NCBI GenBank assembly: GCA_025200525.1 | Contig: CM045758.1 | Span: 4,642,080 to 4,706,079 of the forward strand | Direction: 5' to 3' | DNA length: 64,000 nucleotides | From: Camellia lanceoleosa | Taxonomy: Eukaryota > Streptophyta > Magnoliopsida > Ericales > Theaceae | Part shown: positions 12,901 through 24,845 of the stretch, piece after piece | How the letters are laid out: each line of letters opens with the position of its first letter | Position numbering within the stretch: the first letter of the stretch is position 1 | Program-made: the position numbers and the translations under genes | Notes under the pieces: generated by a model | The model's input: only the letters and a program-made list of their open reading frames with translations | What the model was told of the DNA's origin: nothing | Databases searched by the model: none

Positions 12901-14965
12901 GAGGTTTCATGCTCAAGGTGGTTGAGGCCATCTTTCCAATTAGAGGACTTCACACTTTTGGACTTAACCGGTTAAAGGACTTATCGGTAATCTAAAATGA
13001 GTAAACAAAATGAATCAAAGTAAAACATGCCAAGATAACATGTTTGTGTTGCATTGCATGTGTTTGGATCGGACGTAAATCCAAACATAAGAAATATGAG
13101 ACGTTTTATACTTGAAGTGATGAAACGTATCACATTTCTTGGTCGCCGTCCCCCTTGATTGTGCATGATAGGGTGGAGGCCTCTTGAGTCTTGTGTGTTA
13201 TTTGTGCATTCATTGACTTGTACAAACCCGGCTTCTTGGCCATCGTGCATTGTGATGCTTGGTTGGTGGTCTGAGAGTTGAGTACCACACTCCTTTAAGC
13301 TTGAGAAATGATAAGGAGGGTGGTTGTACACACATACCCTGTAAATACCTTGCTTTGCCCCTTTTGTACTCTATTTGTAGCAAAATTGGAGCATGCAGAA
13401 GCAAGTGGCCGATCGGCCATAGGAAGTGGCCGACCGACCACTTTAAGTGGCCTACAACTTCCCCTGGTGGCCAACAGTCCACTAGCTTGAAGGTGGTTCA
13501 AAGTGGTTCTGGTTCTGGAGTAGAAATAACTTGGAGATTGGTTCGGTGCTCAGGAATAAAGGCAAATGCAAACAGAGGCAACCGGCAGCAAGGCGACGGA
13601 TTTTCAGGAGGAAGCCGATCAAGCATGCATGTATCCCTCGCCCCGAGGCTCCTTTTAACTGCTTTGTTTAGCTAGTTAATTCGTCGGTTTTGTACTTAAT
13701 TAGTTAACGTGCTTAGCTAACCGATTTTGTGTTGTAATAATCAGTTAACTAGAATAGTTAATTAGTTTTATTTTGTAATAGTTAGCTTAATTAGCGTAGC
13801 TAGTTAGCTCTCTTTCATTCGGACCCTCCGTCGAGAGGGCAAATGTTGTAATAAGGGTGCGTGCGTGTATGCATGTCTTCCAACCCCATTTCTTTCTCTC
13901 TTTTATTTACCCGCTTTCAATGGTTAAATTAGGGCATGTTTCAATTAGCATACTTATGCTTTGCATGCGTGCATCATTCATTTGTCTTGCATGCACCGGG
14001 CTCGGCGCATCATACAAACTGCATTGTATTTCAATACACTTTCTTGAATACGTGTTTCAAAGCATGTTATCAAGTGTTGCAACTCATATGCCATCTTAGA
14101 TAGCCGAGCCTATTTAGTTGCATTTTGCATGTGTTGCATTAGGCACTTAACATAGTTAGGATCATGCATGATTTCTAATTAGTTTCCTGTTTTGGCTCGG
14201 AGTACACAGTAAGTGTTTACGCTTTAGCATCCTTGCATGTGTGTAAGTGGTTGCCATGTTAGCATGCTTGCCATGTGGCTATTGCTTAAGTGCTTAACTG
14301 TATGAATGCTTGTGGATGAAGGCTCCATTACTTGAATTGGAACAATTCATCAAAATGTGCGTTTTAAGCCCACTTGTTTGTGGCAAATCATGTTTTAAGT
14401 CCACTTGAGGGTGGCAAATCCGCATTTTAGTCTACTTGAGGGTAGCAACTTCAAACCATTTTCAAAAAACAAACATGAGATGTTTTGTTCCAAATTGAGT
14501 GATTTAGTCTATACTTGTATGCTGTGCGCATCACATAGTAAGGTTAGCTAATAAACCGGAATAAGAACGCATGTGTTTTCAAAAACAATATATCATGTTA
14601 ATAGAGGCCGATCTTTGATCGGGCGAGCAGGGGTGCTCATTTTAAGACCTTCCCCTCTCGTACCCAAGTTCCCGAGCCGAGGCAACTTTGGTGATGACAG
14701 ACACATGGCCTTAGGGTTTCCTAAATTTCCCAAAACAAAATATTTAGGTGGCGACTCTGAAATCTGGCAAAGCAGTCCATGTTTGGCACTTTTGATTCAA
14801 AATTGATTTTTCAAAACTAATTGTCAGATTTGGACTCTTTGGTGATTTATTAGTCTTACATTGCACTTTGTGAGATTAGATTCAGAACCGTGACAAGAGT
14901 CCGAACTGTAGTAGCTAGAACCCAATTCGCGCCTTCGCGCGTGGAGCGAGTTCGGGTAGTCTACA
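9980..14965 (+). mobile_element. Solo LTR (4986 bp) nested in gag, TSD GAACC
   Basis: It starts TGTAGACACCCC and ends GGGTAGTCTACA, giving complementary termini TGTAGAC/GTCTACA. It is flanked by perfect 5-bp duplications GAACC at 9975-9979 and 14966-14970. The gag frame of the host element reads through when the insertion and one duplication are ignored, so the borders are exact. There is no coding potential. It belongs to the same superfamily as the LTRs at 5453 and 21621. It contains a 20-bp direct duplication (about 10762-10801) and a long-range inverted pair of GC-rich sites at 10828-10852 and 13428-13452. Confidence 0.9.
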
Positions 14966-15880
14966 GAACCCTGTCAAGTATAGCATCCACTTGGTACGCC
15001 AAGTTGGAGGATAAAGTGAAGCAGAACTAGGAAAATTTGGCTGAGGCATTTGTCAATCAGTATTCTTACAATACCCAAACTGAAATGACCACCCAATAGC
15101 TTAAAGCAACCCACCAGAATCCTAAAGAACCTTTTGTAGAATTTGTTACAAGGTGGAGAGCAAAGGCATCACAAATGACAGATCGACCTTCTGAGAGGGA
15201 CCAAGTGTGGATAGTGGTACAGAACCTTAAGCCTAATATGTTACAAAAGTTAATAGTCGCTCCACTATTCATTTTAAAAAATTTACATGAATTGGGGGTT
15301 CAGATTTAGAGCGTATTTAACAAAGGGATTATTCCTAGAACAAGCGAACCAACAAGGAGGGTATTTTCCGGGAGTACCAACGCTAGCAGTAGAACTATTC
15401 CCAAACCCACCAAAATTAATACTGTCGCCACCAATTCCCAAACTGCTGACCCTTTTGCCAATACCAACCCACAAATAGCCAGCCCAACCTGAGCTCAAGG
15501 CAGAACTTTCACTCCTCTCCATATGAGCCTAACTAACGCACTAAAAGTCCTAATGGAAGAGGATATCTCAAACCCATTGATCCCCATCCTTTTCCTGACC
15601 CACTCCCTGCTAGACATAACTCTACCAAATATAGTGCGTACCATCAGCAGTGCGGTCATGGCACCGATTGTTGTTACCGCCTTCGTCATGAGGTTCAGAA
15701 TCTCATTGATAACTAGACGATAACTTCACCTCAAGAACCCCCATGCTTCCGCTAGCCCATTTCCCATCCATGACCAAGTACCTCATCCTCACCTTAACCT
15801 TATCTATACACTACCTCCTACCTTCAACCCCAATATATATATCACCCTGGTCCATTTACCCAAGCCTAAGGTGTTCATTC
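14966..15880 (+). pseudogene. Tat/Ogre-type gag, 3' part (first copy)
   Basis: This continues the gag at 9467-9979. Visible blocks are STWYAKLEDKVKQ, then EPFVEFVTRWRAKASQM and TDRPSERDQV, typical of the C-terminal half of Tat gag. About 15619-15717 is a Cys/His segment (YSAYHQQCGHGTDCCYRLRH) related to the zinc-binding motif usual here, with its first Cys replaced by Ser. Stops interrupt the frame near 15029, 15091 and 15489, so it is dead. No protease or polymerase follows. Confidence 0.75.
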
Positions 15881-15969
15881 CAGGAAGCATGAACTTATGC
15901 ATGATAGATGTACTTGAATCCCAATCATCTCAAACCCCAAAACTTAACAATAACCCAATTCCAATCCAA

Positions 15970-16960
15970 CCTATGCCAAAGAGTCCAACCCAATCCATTC
16001 ATCAAGACTAAGTTGGGTCGAAAACACTGTTGGCACCAATGGCCCAACCTGTTACTCCTGAGTTGTTGAGCATGATTGAAGATCTTCAGAGAACTATGGC
16101 AGATTTAGCCTTTAGGGTCTTGGCTCCATCATCGACCACATCATATGCCAAAAGGTTCACATCAAAAAGCTCCACAATCTTGGGGTGAGCTGCAGTTAGA
16201 AATGGCCAACCCAAAGCTATCTCAAGTCTGGGCGATGATATATCAACAACAAATGGGCCTCACTTCGATATACCCACCCAATCCCTTGGCCAAGCTCAAG
16301 CAAGTGGTAAGAACAAGGCCAGGCCAAGTATTGATCCTTATGCACATCTTCGGTGGGCTATTGAGACTTTGAAGGTCAAAGGGTTGAACAAGCAGCAAGT
16401 GCTCGCAGTTGTTGTAAAGACTGTGGATGACACTTTTATCGCTCAGGTTGGAAGCATTTTGAATCAGAGGGCAAACAATGAAAATAGATGTTTTACCAAA
16501 AACAACCATCCTAATTCCAATCCCAAGCTCATAAATTCCCAGCCAACACTCGCCAACCCATTTGCCAATGTTTCTAAAACAGATGTTTTCTCCTCCCAAA
16601 AACAAACCTTCGCCCATCTCTATATGAGCCCAACCCTCGCCTTGAAGGTACTGATGGAGAAAAGGTATCTTAAACTGCTCAATCCTTGACCTCTCCCTAA
16701 TCCTCTCCCACCAAGAGATGACCCTACCCAATATTGCACATTCCATCAGTAGTACAGTCATCATATTGATCGTTGCTTTTGCCTTCACCACGAAATTCAA
16801 GACTTGATTGACAATAAGGTCATCGCCCCACATAAAAATCCCAAAGCTGTCAATAAACCTTTCCCTGACTGCAATAGATTGCCATCTTATTCCATCTATG
16901 GCTTGCCAACAACCAACTTTGACCCCAACCAACACGGTTAAAGAGATGTGTAGAGACTAC
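15970..16960 (+). pseudogene. Second, duplicated copy of the gag C-terminal region
   Basis: A block containing ALKVLMEKRYLKLLNP (about 16640-16686) repeats, at lower similarity, ALKVLMEEDISNPLIP near 15537-15585. It is followed by NPLPPRDDPTQYCTFHQ and DRCFCLHHEIQDLIDN (about 16699-16815), a second copy of the Cys/His segment at 15619-15717. The offset is about 1.1 kb. Stops are present, for example at 16687 and inside the Cys/His segment. This looks like an internal tandem duplication of gag, or a recombination product of two elements. Confidence 0.65.
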
Positions 16961-19419
16961 TAGGGTAATTGTGAGGCTCAATCTGTGAGATTTAAAATCA
17001 ATCCTACTGGGTGTGGATGTTAGTATTACTGAATTGAAGGCTGGTTTGAACCCTCGTATGGGCTACTTGAAGTTGTTTTTGAATTCTGTCGATGGATTTG
17101 GAGAGTGAAAACCTCTTTTGTCTCCAGGGTGCTAATTTTGTTTTAGGTTGTGTCCTGTAAATAGTTGTTATGAGTTTTATTGCATTGTTGCGTTAGTTGA
17201 GTCTTTTCCTTTGAGTCGCTCTTGTGCACCCTCAAGTCTTCATTTTTCTAAATAATAACGTAGGAGTCAAGGTTTTGATCATTTTGTTGTGTCTACAATA
17301 ATGCATGTGTGCCCTTTTAGCTTTGAATTTTGTTTTTGAATGAGATTTTGTTAATAAGCTCAAGTGTTGAGAAGGATCCCCCAAATGGTTTGAGTGAATT
17401 CTGACTTATTGACGCAAAGTCCTTCATGATTTGAAACTTTTAAGTTGTTTCTTTTTCAAACTTGCGAAGATGGGTTCAGAATTGTGTGCAGTATTCTACA
17501 CTATCTTGAGGATTCTCTTCAACGTTAGGTGATCATTTTGTCAAGCACAAGATGAATTTCAGACCTCACAGTCATAGAATTTCTCCCCCTGGTGTTTTAA
17601 TTACTTCAAAAGAAAATGGATAAAAGAACCGAAAAAAAGAAAGAAAAAAAAGAGAAAAGAAGAAAGGAAAAAAATAAAAGAAAAGGAAAAGAAAAAGAAA
17701 CAGGGAAAAATGAAAAGTCAACCATCAAGCCAGGGGTATTCATTGGAATGAAATCCAATCAACTTTGTCTGAATCCAAGGAAGCCACTACGAGAAAGTAC
17801 CATGAAAAAAACCAACTTTGAAAATAAAGCGAAAGAAAGGAAGAAGGCATGCATAAGAGAATGGAGAACCAAACTCAAATCAAGGCAAAGCCAGTTCCAA
17901 TGTTAGGGTAAGGATGACTATTAATCAAATTCACTTCAAAGTGTTGTAACGCCATCCTTGAGAGGCTCGCTAAGCCGAAAACTCGAAAGGGCGACCTAAG
18001 CAAAAGTTAGAGCATGAAAAATGAGAAATTAAATAAATAGAGCTCATAAGGTTAAAAACCCCGAAGGGGCAACTTTGGCAAAAGTTAAAGCGCAAAAAGA
18101 GAGTGTTAACACCCAAATGAACCTCAATCACGAACTATATTGACTTGATTCCCATTCTTGGGATATGTAGGCAACTTCATCCTGAAGTTCGGTCTCAACC
18201 ATATCCATCTCATCCGTCTCGACTCAATCACCTTGCCCAATTCACGTCTTCAGCTTCGCATCAATCCATGAGCTACATCGACTGTTGTTCATATCACATA
18301 CTTGTGTTAGGTAAGAAAGAACTAGCTTGAATCAACAAGTGGAGAAATTTTCAATACTTGAATTTATCAGTAAAATCTCTAACTTGAGCACACAAAAAAA
18401 AAAGGGGAATCAAAATTGAGTTTCAAATGAAGCATAAGTAATACTAGGGGCACTATGAATGATTAGTTATCTTGAGTTTTTTTCTGCTTTTGAGTCAGTT
18501 GTGAGTTTTGTTATGTTGTACCTAGTGTTTGTCTCAGTCTGCGTTGTTCATTGAGTCACCATAGCGTGTTTGTCACTCAAAAGCACTCTTCATCGAGTCA
18601 CCACAGCGTATCTATCATTCAAGTTCAATAGAGTGGCATGGTCAAAATTCTATACACAAGTGTTTGCTCCAAACTTAAAAACAAGTCCATGTGTGGAATT
18701 CATAAACAAGCTGAGAGTGCCCATACAAGGGGCATCGAGTCCATGATCATTGCAAAGTGTATATGAGGAATATGTCACTACTTTGGAGAGGATTGGAGTA
18801 AGTTCTCAACATGCTGAGACAGAAGAGAAGCATGAGTTTGATTGATTGGCAGCCGTTCTAGGATCTAATGATTCCCATCACACGTGCCCGTATAATGTTA
18901 ACAAAGGTGCCCAGTGACTGGACACTAGGGGCAATTTTCAGTACATCTGGTCGGGCCATCCATCGAACAAGGGGCATGAACCCAATCGGTGGCCAGTAAT
19001 TGGACACTAGGGGCAATTTTCAATACATCTAATCGGGTCATCATTTGAACAAGGGGCATGAACCCAACCTTTCTCCCATTCCGCTAAAGCCACTTGCTGG
19101 GCACTTTCCCCTTGGTTAGAGTGGGCTCACTCCTATGATGATTCAAATATGATTCATCTTTCGAAAGTTGTCTTCGACTATTTCAAAACTCTCTTGGGAT
19201 TGTCATCTTCCCTCTGATTAATACATGTGTTTTGGATTGTGCATGTATGCTCATACACTCTGATTTATTTAAACTGCGTGATTGAGTAATCTTGCTCTTG
19301 ACTCTGTTCTGTAGTCGAGTTGCCTCCCTTGGTGTTTTTCAGTTATATTTTAGTAAGTTGTGGCAAGTTGCCCTGCACTCATTTCATAAGGTACATGATG
19401 TGTTACTTTACATATTGTT
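16961..19419 (+). mobile_element. Internal noncoding region of the Tat-type element
   Basis: No protease, RT, RNase H or integrase motifs are recognisable. It contains a purine-rich, Lys/Glu-coding low-complexity tract at about 17616-17720 and short direct repeats (18540-18620 and 18908-19068). The absence of pol makes this a nonautonomous element. Confidence 0.55.
18908..19068. repeat. Two tandem copies of an 81-bp unit
   Basis: 18908-18988 and 18989-19068 are near copies. Both contain GGACACTAGGGGCAATTTTC and GAACAAGGGGCATGAACCCA. Confidence 0.9.
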
Positions 19420-20235
19420 CATTACCTTGTATCACACTGTTTTGTGCACCCTTGTATCGCACTATTTGGTGCACCCTTGCATCACACTGTTTTGTGCACC
19501 TTGCATCACACTGTTTTGTGCATTCACCTCGTATCGCACTATTTTGTGCACCTTGCATCGCACTATTTTGTGCATGCACCTTGTATCGCACTGTTTTGTG
19601 CACCTTGCATTGCACTGTTTTGTGCATTCACCTCATATTGCACTATTTTGTGCACCTTGCATCGCACTATTTTGTGCATTCACCTTGTATCGCATTGTTT
19701 TGTGCATTCACCTTGTATCGCACTGTTTTGTGCACTTATCTTACACAGCACTATTTTGTGCACCTTGTATCGCACTATTTTGTGCATCCACCTAGTATCG
19801 CATTGTTTTGTGCACCCTAAATCACACTGTTTTGTGCACCTTGCACCACACTATGTTATGCATTTACCTTGTATCACACTGTTTTGTGCACCTTGCATTG
19901 CACTGTTTTGTGCATTTCTCTTGTATTGCACTGTTTTGTGCACCTTGTATCACACTATTTTGTGCATTCACCTTGTATCGTATTGTTTTGTGCATTCATC
20001 TTGTATCGCACTGTTTTATGCATTTACCTTGTATCACATTGTTTTGTGCACCTTACATTGCATTGTTTTGTGCATTCACCTATACCGCACTGTCTTGTGC
20101 ACCTACATAGCATTGTCTTGCGCATTCACCCTATATAGCATTGTTTTGTGCACCCTACCCCGCACTATTTTGTGCATCCACTTGCATCGCACAGTTTTGT
20201 GCATTTATTCACCCCACACAGTTTTGTGCACTCAT
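19420..20235. repeat. Minisatellite, 24-/28-bp units, about 30 copies
   Basis: Alternating units are of the type TTGCATCGCACTATTTTGTG + CACC (24 bp) and the same core followed by CATTCACC (28 bp). All three plus-strand frames stay open over long distances because the unit contains no stop; the resulting reading frames (up to about 294 codons from 19444) are most likely not genes. Related short copies occur at about 4040-4110 in the neighbouring element tail. Confidence 0.95.
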
Positions 20236-21620
20236 AAGGTCCAGGAGACCTTAAAGCCTCTAAAGGTGAAATTCCTTTGGTGTTTGTCGTGCCCGAACGA
20301 CTTTAGGCGGTCTGGTATAGCCACCTGACTATGTTTGTAATGAGTTCCTAGGAGATCAACTAAGATGGTGGAAACTAGAGTTCGAATAGCGATGCCTAGA
20401 ACTCAAAGGTTTGGAATTGTCGAAACTAAAGTTTGGTTTAAATACCCAGGGGTGTATCATCGGCTTAAAATCTGTGTGGTAGCCCCATAGGTTAAGGTAG
20501 CTTGTATGCACCTCAATTCTAGATACTGAACCAACCTAGCCTATCTCTGTTGGAGAATAAGGAAAGTTGCAAACATAGATAGGGAGAAAAGTAGTACCTG
20601 TGGTTTCAAAGCGCAAGATGAAGGAAGAAGTCTTAAAACCAAGAAGAAAATAAAGATCCCCAACAGCATGAGGTGAGTTATCGCCAATTTCTCCTGTAAG
20701 GTACTTTCGAAGGCATCACTTCCCAATTGCTACATTTTATCATCTAGTATCATTTGTCGCATTGCATATTGCATTTATCGCATGCATCTACTACATCATC
20801 CATTGCACCCATTACACCGTACCATTTTATTGTCTGCATTATTTCTATGTTAAGCTTAGTTTGGTATGTGCTCATACTTTTCCCTCGTTGAAACATGGTT
20901 TTGTCATGTGTAAGTACCCATGCTGCATTGAGGCCAGTATTGAGGGTGTCAACCCCTTTTCTGTGTTAGACGTGGTTTGGTTTGTGTCCATGCCTTTTCT
21001 AGGTAAGACGTAGTTTGGCTTGCGCCCCTTGTTCACTTCATCCATTGCATCATACTTTTTCTTGTTGTATTCAGCATTTAGGATCATTATCTTTCCCTAG
21101 CAGATCATTCCTCACTTATATCATACCACCCAATTACTTGTACTCTTTCTCTTTCTACGAAAAACATAGTTTTGCATGTGCTCGCACTCCTTTCAGGTTA
21201 AAACTTATGTGTAAGCATCGATGCTACGCTGAGGCCAGTATTGAGGATGTAGGCACTTAGCTTGTGTTAGGCATCATTTGGCTCGTGCCCACTTTTTTTC
21301 TGTATAAAACGTAGTTTGATTTGTATCCCCATTCCTTTATGATATTTGTGTGGCAAGCACTGCTCGTGGCTTAGATTGCTTACATTGTATATCATTTGCA
21401 TTATTTCGTCGCATTGTGTATATTTGCATCCTACCTCCGAACTACACTGGTTTGATTCCTTGCAAAAGGATACGTAGGCAACCCTCGGGTTCAACCAATT
21501 GCTTCTACATTTTGTTTGTTTGCCCAAGTCTTACGGCCTTGTCACAATGGGTTGTCTTCGAGCTTGGATATTCACTCGCGTCATTTCATGACTATTCGAG
21601 CTCTGTCAAAGAGGGGCAAC
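20236..21620 (+). mobile_element. 3' internal tail of the Tat-type element with polypurine tract
   Basis: Noncoding. It ends GAGGGGCAAC immediately before TGTAGACACC, matching the polypurine tract/LTR junction at 5443-5453. The last 180 bases are homologous to 5270-5452. Short related GCACATGCAAAAC/GTTTGG-type blocks recur at about 20855-21000 and 21165-21310. Confidence 0.6.
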
Positions 21621-24600
21621 TGTAGACACCCTATTTTTGACCACCCTTAAGACTTGGGCGTTTCATTCCGAACACCCGATGATGAAAGTTACACTGTGCA
21701 ATCTTTTGAATTCTCAGTGAAGAATTTGGTTTCAAGCTGTAATCCCAAAGATTACGCCCTATTTTGACCAAACTATTTTAGACCTTAAAACACACCTTTC
21801 AAAATGTTTTTAGAATGTTCTGAGGCTCGCATTTCGTTTAAAATGTTGCACTTTTGGGTAAACTAAGTAAGGACAAAGTGGAAATAAATGGAAGGGAGGT
21901 GAACTCTTTAAAAAATATTTAAAAACATCTTAGTTATAGATTTGGATTTGAAGGAAATAGGAGGGGATGAAAGAAAACTAGTTGGGGAAAAGGTTGAGCA
22001 TCAAACCGTTAAGAAAGAAATGAGCAGCCTTCACTAAAATAGGCATATCTCTTTGTAAACTTAGAATTTAGATATGAGACTACCACCATTGGAAAGTAGA
22101 CTTCTGGGGCTTCTATTTAGGCTCAAGAATCACTAAAATCGAGTCTAGATGAGGGAGATATGCCTGTTTGAAGTTGGGCTTGAAATACAGATTTTTGGAC
22201 CCGGTCGGGTTTCAATGAAAAATAGTTATTTTGTGCCTTTTAGGCCCGGTCGGCTCTCAATAGCGACAAACAGGACAGCTGGCGGGAATTTTCTAGCTGT
22301 TATTTTTTGAAGATATTTTTGACCAAATTGACTCAAATTCTATAAATAGACCCTCTGCATTCAGAATTAAAGGTTAGCAAGTTTTCCAAAAGCTTTGAAG
22401 AGATAAAAAGACCTCCCTCCATCTTTAACACCTTTCTTCACCTTCAAACCTTCTTTAGCTATACATACACAATACATATACCATTAAAACTTGTTCTTGA
22501 ACCTTTTTGTTGAACTTTCAAAGCTAATTTCATAAACTTGAAGGTGTTGGAATCAAGTTTGTTAACTAAGAGCTTCTCTCTCTTTTCAAAAGTTATAATT
22601 TTGCATCTTCTTCTTTAATCTTCCTCTGCTCTTTTCCTATATTTTTCTTGTCTTTATATACTGATTTTCAAAGTTTGAAAAGGCTGAAAAATGTTATTTA
22701 AAAGTTCCAAAAGTGGAGGGGTTAGGCATCCACTCCTTAGTCTTGCTTACTAGTTTTATATCTCTTTGTTTTTCCCTATCTTTTATGCTCTTTTAACTTG
22801 ATTTTAGCCACTGTTTTTGGACTATTTTCAGAGGCAAAAATATGTGATTTGAAGATGTAAAATGTGGAGGGGTTAGCCACCCTTCCTTAGGCTTACTTAC
22901 TAGCTTTGTTCTCTTTAATCTTTGCTTACTTTTTCTAGCTTTTCAAACTATTTTTAGCTTGTTTTGGGGGCTGTTTTGTCACTGTTTTTTTGGTTTTAGG
23001 GTTTGTTTAATTTATTTAATTAGTTCATGCTTTGAATATTTTGCTTGTTGTATTGTAAGTCCTCATGGCTTCGGTTGTTTAGGCCTTAGACATCGAGCCA
23101 TTCAAGTTGACAGTTTTGCTTTACTTAGTTTTCCTATCAAGAGTCTCATTCTAATAATCAACTTTGCATAATCATTTATGCGTTCTCCCTCCTTTCTTCT
23201 TTTTCTTTTGTTTAAGAGTTATTTCAAGCGATTGATTATTATTCAAGGTATGAGAAAGAGACCTATGCTCAATGGCTTAATCTCTATGGAGGTGCATCGT
23301 CAAGGCATAGTCTCTCTCTTTCATGCTAAAGATCACTTCTCGTTTGACATTTCTTCTCATTTAATGGACTTCACTATCACTTTGGACAAATTGATTAAAG
23401 AATGTAAAAGATTAATAAAATTGGCATTAAAATTAATGAAACCGACATAAAGAAAATGCGTAAAATTGGGTTGGATTCGGCCGGACGTTATGTCGAGTCC
23501 ATCACTTCAAGAATCGTCACTTATCAATTCATGATATTTTGATGAGACGTGAGGTGTGTCTATCTTCCTCCTTGAGTTAACTTCATGATAAGAGAGAGGG
23601 GTGGTCATCTTTCATTGCATTTATCAAATTTTTGTCCAATTCACGTTCGAAATCTTCAAGCCATCAACTTGTGCTCGTTGATGATTTCGGACCCAAGTTC
23701 ACTCTTTTCTTGAGCTTCATGGTAAAGGAGAGCAGAAGGGACAAACATGGCCTAGAAAAGCTCTATCTGCACTGTTTTCACTTCAGAGCACAAAAACAGA
23801 TTTTTGGCATGAGATTAGGGCACAACCGGCCCTATTGGGACCCAGCCAGGCCTCATTGGGGACCGATCGGCCTCCAATGTTTGGTAAGTAGAGACCTTTT
23901 TGGCAGAAACAAAGGGCAGTAGCTGAGGATGAGACAGAGAAACCTGGGCAAACAAAGTAGCTTCTAGACACTGCGTATGCGATCATTGTGCCTCATTGTT
24001 GATTGTATTAATATTATCATTATAATTATCATTGTTATAAATATTATTGTTGTTGCACTTTCATTTGTGTATTGTTATTATGATTAGTATCGTCATAATA
24101 CCCTTGTTGTACTAGAGATAGCTAGATAGCTAATTTAGAATTCATTCAAATATGTAATAAGTAGTTAGTTTAGTTCAATTTATTTATTTGGTGTTGTAAT
24201 AGTTAGCTTTTAATCTGGACATTTGGACATTCATTCGGACCCTCTCGCATGAGGGCCAATATTTAATAATGGTGCATGTCTTCTAACCCCTTTTCTTTTT
24301 CCATTTTATTTACCCCGCTTATAATGGTAGTGTAAAGCATCATATTTACTTAACATTCCCATGATGTTTGCAAACACTCATCGCATGCATTAGGGTTTCG
24401 CTCATCACACTAACCAATGTCTATTTCAAATTCATTACTTGAATACATGATTTATCGCATGCCTTGAATTGGTTCATATAACATGCTAAATAGCCGAGCC
24501 TATTAATTGCATGATTGTATTGTGTTACATTAGTCATATCGCATTATTTAGGTGCATGTATGTTTTCTAATTATTTTGCTTTATTTGGCTTGCCTCAGAG

Positions 24601-24845
24601 TACTAGGTAAGCATTTTGTGTTTTAGCATATTGCATTATATGTTCGTGTTGTCATATTGAACATGATTACTATGAGGCTAAATGCTTAGTTGATATACCT
24701 CTTGAATGCCTATGGATGAAGGCCTTTTTGCCTAAATTGGGATGATTTGATTAATGTACATATGAGCTCACTTTTTCAAGTAGCACATATCAAAAACTCT
24801 TTTCAAGGCAAATATGAAATCAAAACGTTCCAAAGTAGGCAAATT

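Noticed and set aside
16243..16935. 230-codon minus-strand frame
   Set aside because: It is antisense to the duplicated gag fragment; no family resemblance was seen.
17616..17906. Lys/Glu-rich 96-codon frame
   Set aside because: It is a product of a purine-rich low-complexity tract inside a retroelement.
19444..20328. A 294-codon open frame rich in Cys, His, Leu
   Set aside because: It lies entirely in a minisatellite that is open in all three frames; there is no sign of real coding.
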